Notes under the pieces: model-generated | The model's input: the letters and a program-made list of their open reading frames with translations, nothing else | Databases searched by the model: none | Told to the model about the DNA's origin: nothing | Shown here: one piece after another, positions 59,862 to 64,000 of the stretch | Numbering within the stretch: position 1 is the first letter of the stretch | How the letters are laid out: each line of letters begins with the position of its first letter | Source: Terriglobales bacterium | Lineage (GTDB): Bacteria; Acidobacteriota; Terriglobia; Terriglobales; Acidobacteriaceae | Direction: 5' to 3' | Length of the DNA stretch: 64,000 bases | NCBI GenBank assembly: GCA_035561515.1 | Contig: DATMXP010000013.1 | Span: 124,001-188,000 of the forward strand | Translations under genes and position numbers: made by a program

Positions 59862-62428
59862 TGTATCGCCTAAATTATCTCGAAAATATTGTGACCAGCC
59901 ACTATTCTACAAAACGAATGTTGCCCAAACTTCTGACTTCCATCGCGATACTGATCTGCGGCATCAGTGTGGCGCAGGCTCAACTGCCAAGCAGGCAAGG
60001 AACGGATATGCCTGTATGCCAAACTCCCGACTGCGCGGAGAGTCGGGATGAAGAACTACAGTCGGATCAGATGGATGGTGCCTCTTACGGACCCATTCCC
60101 TCCCAGATGGAGCCGAGAAATCGCCAGGGCGAGGATGGCTCAGAGCCGGGGTTTTCAGACATTAATCGAAACCCTTCGACCCAGGATCTTTCACAAGACG
60201 AACTAGACCGGATACGCCAGCGGCGGCGTCCATCCAGTCAGCCTAGCAACGTCCGAATGGAGCCTGAAAAGCCAACGGAGTTTCAGAACTTCGTCTTTAG
60301 TGCTACGGGGCTAAGGCTCCCTATTTACGGCCGAAATCTGTTTCGACAGGTACCCAGCACGTTTGCACCGGTGGATCACGTGCCCGTCCCAGCAGACTAC
60401 ATTTTGGGGCCGAACGATGAGTTGTTGATCCGTGTGTGGGGACAAATCGATTTCAACGCGAGAGTCGTTATCGACCGCAACGGACAAATCTACCTGCCCA
60501 AGGTGGGAACACTGACTGTTACCGGCTTGAAGTACACCGAGTTGCAGGCGTACTTGAAAGCTAATGTTGGCAGACTCTTCAAGAATTTCGACCTTAATGT
60601 AAACTTGGGGCGCCTGCGCTCGATTCAAGTTTATGTTGTGGGTCGCGCTCGTAAACCTGGCGTTTATACGGTGGGTTCACTCAGCACACTGGTAAACGCT
60701 TTATTCGCTTCGGGAGGTCCGGACGCGAATGGTTCGATGCGGCACATTCAAGTTCGGCGACAGTCAGGAGCGGTAGTTGATTTCGATCTGTACGACCTTC
60801 TCGTCAAAGGCGACAAATCCAAAGACATATTCCTGCAGTCCGGAGACGTTATTTACATACCGCCGGTCGGACCTCAGGTAGCGATCACGGGAAGCGTGAA
60901 TCTGCCTGGAATTTATGAGCTGCGGGACGTCACAAAACTGCAGGATCAACTGGAAACGGCTGGTGGGCTGAGTACGACCGCGGACGGAAGTCGTGTAATC
61001 CTCGAACGCATCGAGAACAGAACCGTGCGTAATGTGGAAGAGTTCACCTTGGATACAATCGGTCTCGGGCGATCACTTCAAGATGGCGATGTAATTCGGG
61101 TTTTCCCAATCTCTCCGCGTTTCGACAATGCAGTTACCTTGCGCGGAAATGTCGCTCGTCCGGGGCGCTACCCATGGCGCGAAGGCATGCGACTTCACGA
61201 CCTGATTCCTTCCAGAAATGCAATTGTTACTGCAGATTACTGGGCTCGGCAGAATGAGTTAGGTCAAAACAAGACCGAATGGATCGATCGAACACTTGAG
61301 CGCAAACGCCAAGAGGATCATCGCTACCAACGAGACAACAAATCACAAGCAGATGGCTCGATCCCCAAAAATGACGATCTCGACGAACCGGATGCCAAGC
61401 AGGACGAAGATCAAGGAATCGCAAAAGTGCGCCGGTTGAAAGAGGAACGCGCGGTCCTTCGACGTAATCCCGCGGAGATTAACTGGGACTACGCCGTGGT
61501 CCAAAGACTCAATCCTGAAGATCTCACCTCACGATTGATCCCGTTCAATCTCAGCAAAGCGATTGCCGACTCAAAGTCCGAGGACAACATCGGACTTCAG
61601 CCCGGCGATGTGATCACGATCTTCTCTCAAGCTGATATTACGGTTCCTGTCGAACAACGCACTAAGTTCGTCAAGATTGAAGGCGAAGTAAAGGCATCGG
61701 GGATCTATCGAGCCGAACCGGGAGAAACACTTCGCGACCTGGTGTCGCGGGCGGGCGGCTTCACTCCAAAAGCATTCGTGTTTGCTTCCGATTTTCGGCG
61801 GGAATCCACGCGTGAGGAGCAACAAAAGAAACTAGAAGCTGCGGCCGATCAAATCGAACACGATCTCCGCGCGAAATCGGCGGAGGTTGCAAAGCTCTCG
61901 AATCCCGAAGATCGCGTCGCAGCTCTGCAGCAACTTGAAGCCGACCGCCAAGCTTTGCAAAGGTTTAGGACTGCCAAGGCAACCGGACGGATCGTGCTCG
62001 ACCTGCGACCGAAAGATAATGATATTTCGGCACTTCCGGCAATTGATTTGGAAGACGGCGACACCTTGATTGTGCCAGCGATGCCGGCGACGGTGGAAGT
62101 CGTTGGCTCGGTCTATAACCAGAGCGCGTTCTTGTTCCAGTCGGGTATGAACGTTAAGCACTACCTCGATAAAGCGGGCGGCGCTACCAGGGATGCGGAC
62201 ACCGGTCGCATATTCGTGATCCGAGCCGATGGGTCAGTGGTTAGCAAGCAACGGCACCGTGGCATCTGGTCTGCAGGCTTCGACAACCTACAGTTGTTGG
62301 CGGGCGATACGCTGGTTGTACCATCACGAATCCGGACCACCAGCTTGTTGCGTGAACTTCGCGACTGGTCTCAAGTGTTCGCCCAATTTGCTCTCGGCGC
62401 AGCCGCGATCAAGGTTATTCGGGAGTAG
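59858..62428 (+). CDS. Wza-type polysaccharide export protein with SLBB domains
   Basis: An 856-residue outer-membrane export protein. The likely signal peptide starts at Met 21 (position 59,918: LLTSIAILICGISVAQAQ), though ATG 59,858 overlaps the upstream stop. The Poly_export domain is near residues 170-255 (ADYILGPNDELLIRVWGQIDFN, shortened). Five SLBB-like units follow: PGVYTVGSLSTLVNALFASGG, PGIYELRDV, PGRYPWREGMRLHDLI, SGIYRAEPGETLRDLVSRAGG and the FLFQSGMNVKHYLDKAGG unit, the last two separated by a charged coiled-coil insert. No lipobox Cys is seen after the signal. It forms the channel for polymer export. Confidence 0.9.
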   Translation: MMYRLNYLENIVTSHYSTKRMLPKLLTSIAILICGISVAQAQLPSRQGTDMPVCQTPDCAESRDEELQSDQMDGASYGPIPSQMEPRNRQGEDGSEPGFSDINRNPSTQDLSQDELDRIRQRRRPSSQPSNVRMEPEKPTEFQNFVFSATGLRLPIYGRNLFRQVPSTFAPVDHVPVPADYILGPNDELLIRVWGQIDFNARVVIDRNGQIYLPKVGTLTVTGLKYTELQAYLKANVGRLFKNFDLNVNLGRLRSIQVYVVGRARKPGVYTVGSLSTLVNALFASGGPDANGSMRHIQVRRQSGAVVDFDLYDLLVKGDKSKDIFLQSGDVIYIPPVGPQVAITGSVNLPGIYELRDVTKLQDQLETAGGLSTTADGSRVILERIENRTVRNVEEFTLDTIGLGRSLQDGDVIRVFPISPRFDNAVTLRGNVARPGRYPWREGMRLHDLIPSRNAIVTADYWARQNELGQNKTEWIDRTLERKRQEDHRYQRDNKSQADGSIPKNDDLDEPDAKQDEDQGIAKVRRLKEERAVLRRNPAEINWDYAVVQRLNPEDLTSRLIPFNLSKAIADSKSEDNIGLQPGDVITIFSQADITVPVEQRTKFVKIEGEVKASGIYRAEPGETLRDLVSRAGGFTPKAFVFASDFRRESTREEQQKKLEAAADQIEHDLRAKSAEVAKLSNPEDRVAALQQLEADRQALQRFRTAKATGRIVLDLRPKDNDISALPAIDLEDGDTLIVPAMPATVEVVGSVYNQSAFLFQSGMNVKHYLDKAGGATRDADTGRIFVIRADGSVVSKQRHRGIWSAGFDNLQLLAGDTLVVPSRIRTTSLLRELRDWSQVFAQFALGAAAIKVIRE

Positions 62429-62558
62429 AGCAGTTCATACGTTTAGGAAGTTTCCATACAGAAGAAATGCAGCCATCAGCAGAACAGGCATCAAGCGCGA
62501 CTTAGCAGTCGATTAAAGTTTCGAACGAAAAAGAGTCTTGCTGCAACGTTAGGCTGGT

Positions 62559-63749
62559 GTGAGGGGCACTGAAATCGAAACACTCAATACAATTCAGTCG
62601 GACATCGGTGGCGATCGTAATGTTCGTCAGGGAATCCAAGTGTGGCCGTTGGTTTCCGCCTTGGCTCGCCAGAAAGCAATCATCATCTACACAACGGGAT
62701 TGGCTTTGCTGGTGGCACTCCTTGTGAGCTTCCTCATCCCCGGCATGTATGAGGCGAACACCACGATAATGCCTCCACAACAGGTGCAATCAGCATCTAC
62801 GGCGCTCTTGGGACAATTGGCGCCACTTGCCTCACTCGCTGGCAAGGATCTCGGCCTGGCGAACCCGGCAGCAGTTTACATTTCCATTCTCAAATCACGA
62901 ACGATCCAAGACTCTCTAATAACAAAGTTCGAGCTGGTAAAGCGCTATCGATTAAAACGTTGGTCGGACGTGCGAAAAGAACTCAGGTCACGCACAGAAG
63001 TCTCTGAGGATCGTAAGAGCGGGGTGATTACGATCGCGGTCGTTGACGAGGATCCCCGTACTGCCGCATTGATTGCAAATGCGTATGTCGAAGAACTCCG
63101 TCAGCTTACCTCCCGCTTGGCAGTCACAGAAGCCGCACGCAGGAGGGTCTTCTTTGAGAGAGAAGTTCAAGAGGAGAAGAGAGCGCTAGCTTCGGCCGAG
63201 AACAATTTGCGAAAAACTCAGGAGGCAACCGGTTTAATACAACTCGACAGTCAAGCAAAGGCTATTATCGAGAGTGTTGCTCGGGTCCGCTCTCAAATAG
63301 CCACAAAAGAAGTAGAGTTGCAAGCGATTGGATCGTTCGCCACGCCAGAGAACCCCGACTACGTACGACTTCAACAGCAACTGCTTGGGTTACGAAGCCA
63401 ATTAACGAAGATGGAGCGAAGTACGGTTGACGGCGTGCGCGAAATCGGAATTCCGACAGGCAAGGTGCCCGAGGCCGGCTTGATGTATGTGCGCAGCCTC
63501 CGAGAAGTGAAGTATCATGAGATGCTGTTCGAGGTACTCGCCAAGCAATTTGAGGCCGCAAAAATCGATGAAGCTAAAGAAGGGGCACTTATCCAGGTGA
63601 TTGATTATGCCATTACACCTGACCGGAAAGTCGGCCCCAGTCGACTAAGGACAGTGTTGCTGGTCTGTGTCAGCGTTTTCATCCTAGTTTGCGGTGCTGT
63701 CGGTTATCGTGAATATCAGAACCAGGTGAACACACCTAAGGTTCCATGA
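62559..63749 (+). CDS. Wzz-type chain-length determinant / polysaccharide co-polymerase
   Basis: A 396-residue inner-membrane protein with helices at ~40-60 (IIIYTTGLALLVALLVSFLIPG) and ~365-385. The periplasmic part has the Wzz domain start (YEANTTIMPPQQ), a long coiled coil (TEAARRRVFFEREVQEEKRALASAENNLRKTQ) and the GNVR-like VPEAGLMYVRSLREVKYHEMLFEVLAKQFE. There is no C-terminal tyrosine kinase domain. It sets chain length together with the SLBB export protein. GTG start 62,559. The 130-bp gap upstream shows nothing notable. Confidence 0.9.
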   Translation: MRGTEIETLNTIQSDIGGDRNVRQGIQVWPLVSALARQKAIIIYTTGLALLVALLVSFLIPGMYEANTTIMPPQQVQSASTALLGQLAPLASLAGKDLGLANPAAVYISILKSRTIQDSLITKFELVKRYRLKRWSDVRKELRSRTEVSEDRKSGVITIAVVDEDPRTAALIANAYVEELRQLTSRLAVTEAARRRVFFEREVQEEKRALASAENNLRKTQEATGLIQLDSQAKAIIESVARVRSQIATKEVELQAIGSFATPENPDYVRLQQQLLGLRSQLTKMERSTVDGVREIGIPTGKVPEAGLMYVRSLREVKYHEMLFEVLAKQFEAAKIDEAKEGALIQVIDYAITPDRKVGPSRLRTVLLVCVSVFILVCGAVGYREYQNQVNTPKVP

Positions 63750-63812
63750 GACCAAACATCTTCGCACTCTTAGGACTAACATTTTGAGCCTCTGTGAAGA
63801 ACCGGATGCCCG

Positions 63813-64000
63813 ATGAGTACCGCCTCTGAGCCCATTAATGCCCGGATCAGTGCGCTTTCCGTCTTTAACGACCATCGCGACTACATCCTTACATTCGGTG
63901 CTGAGATTTCGATCTTCCTGTCTCAAATGATCCTGTACCGATGGATTGCAAACGGATTCGGAAAACAGGCATTCGATGAGTTCGCGCTCGCAAGAAGATC
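63813..64000 (+). CDS. Probable polysaccharide flippase, 3' truncated by window edge
   Basis: The first 62 codons of a gene starting ATG 63,813 run to the right edge. ILTFGAEISIFLSQMILYRWIANGFGKQAFDEFALARR resembles the first helices of an oligosaccharide flippase (Wzx/MATE-like) with the typical G-F-x-x-Y/F-A-L-A-R step. Its place after Wzz- and Wza-type genes supports that. The call rests on a short stretch. Confidence 0.55.
   Translation, partial: MSTASEPINARISALSVFNDHRDYILTFGAEISIFLSQMILYRWIANGFGKQAFDEFALARR

Overview
The window looks like a chromosomal piece of an Acidobacteriota-type bacterium. This is an inference from the mix of an alternative complex III (act) operon, a long secreted RHS protein, a Wza/Wzi-type exopolysaccharide locus and the general protein style; no rRNA or other marker gene is present to prove it. 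The sequence falls into three blocks.

Block 1 (1-7.7 kb) is energy metabolism. It holds the tail of actB, then actC, actD, actE and actF in one tightly overlapping operon. These encode most of a quinol:electron-acceptor oxidoreductase; actA lies off the left edge. A small cyclic-nucleotide-binding protein and a ferredoxin-NADP reductase-like flavoprotein follow.

Block 2 (7,872-45,770) is a 37.9-kb genomic island. It is bounded by two identical 46-bp direct repeats that match the 3' part of a tRNA-Cys gene, from the anticodon loop to CCA. Neither copy has the 5' half of the tRNA, and both outer flanks carry TGGCTGCC iterons, so the island probably sits in a chain of elements. From left to right it carries: a decayed RHS core, an RHS toxin with a candidate immunity gene, two complete tyrosine recombinases (each beside an excisionase-like HTH gene) and a third truncated one, a Cas4-like PD-(D/E)XK protein, a complete type I restriction-modification system with a frameshifted companion gene, an RNase H-like protein, an HNH protein, a DUF5131 (phage Gp37/Gp68) unit, an HUH Rep-like protein, a five-gene Hsp70 machine with a protein kinase and an FHA protein, a three-gene ImmA/IrrE + PD-(D/E)XK + unknown unit, a filamentous-phage-type replication protein, and an XRE-ImmA/IrrE regulator pair.

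The best candidate for an undescribed system is the plus-strand operon at 33,514-39,913. In order it encodes a J-like membrane protein without the HPD motif, a short protein resembling the beta domain of GrpE, an 818-residue Hsp70 with an extra domain between its ATPase and substrate-binding parts, a Ser/Thr-type kinase and an FHA protein. Every gene junction overlaps, which implies coupled translation. It lies among defence-type genes, so a role in conflict or stress sensing is a reasonable inference, not something the sequence proves.

Block 3 (46.2-64.0 kb) is an exopolysaccharide or capsule locus. It starts with a consensus sigma-70 promoter, a ribbon-helix-helix protein and a NusG/UpxY-type antiterminator. 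Next come genes for a PglF/PglE/PglC-type initiating amino sugar and a WbpB/D/E-like diamino sugar pathway, with a short UDP-sugar dehydrogenase-like protein. The locus continues with a lipoprotein of likely alpha/alpha-barrel fold, a PAP2-Wzi fusion, a Wza-type SLBB export protein, a Wzz-type chain-length protein and the start of a probable flippase. Two gene fossils lie inside it.
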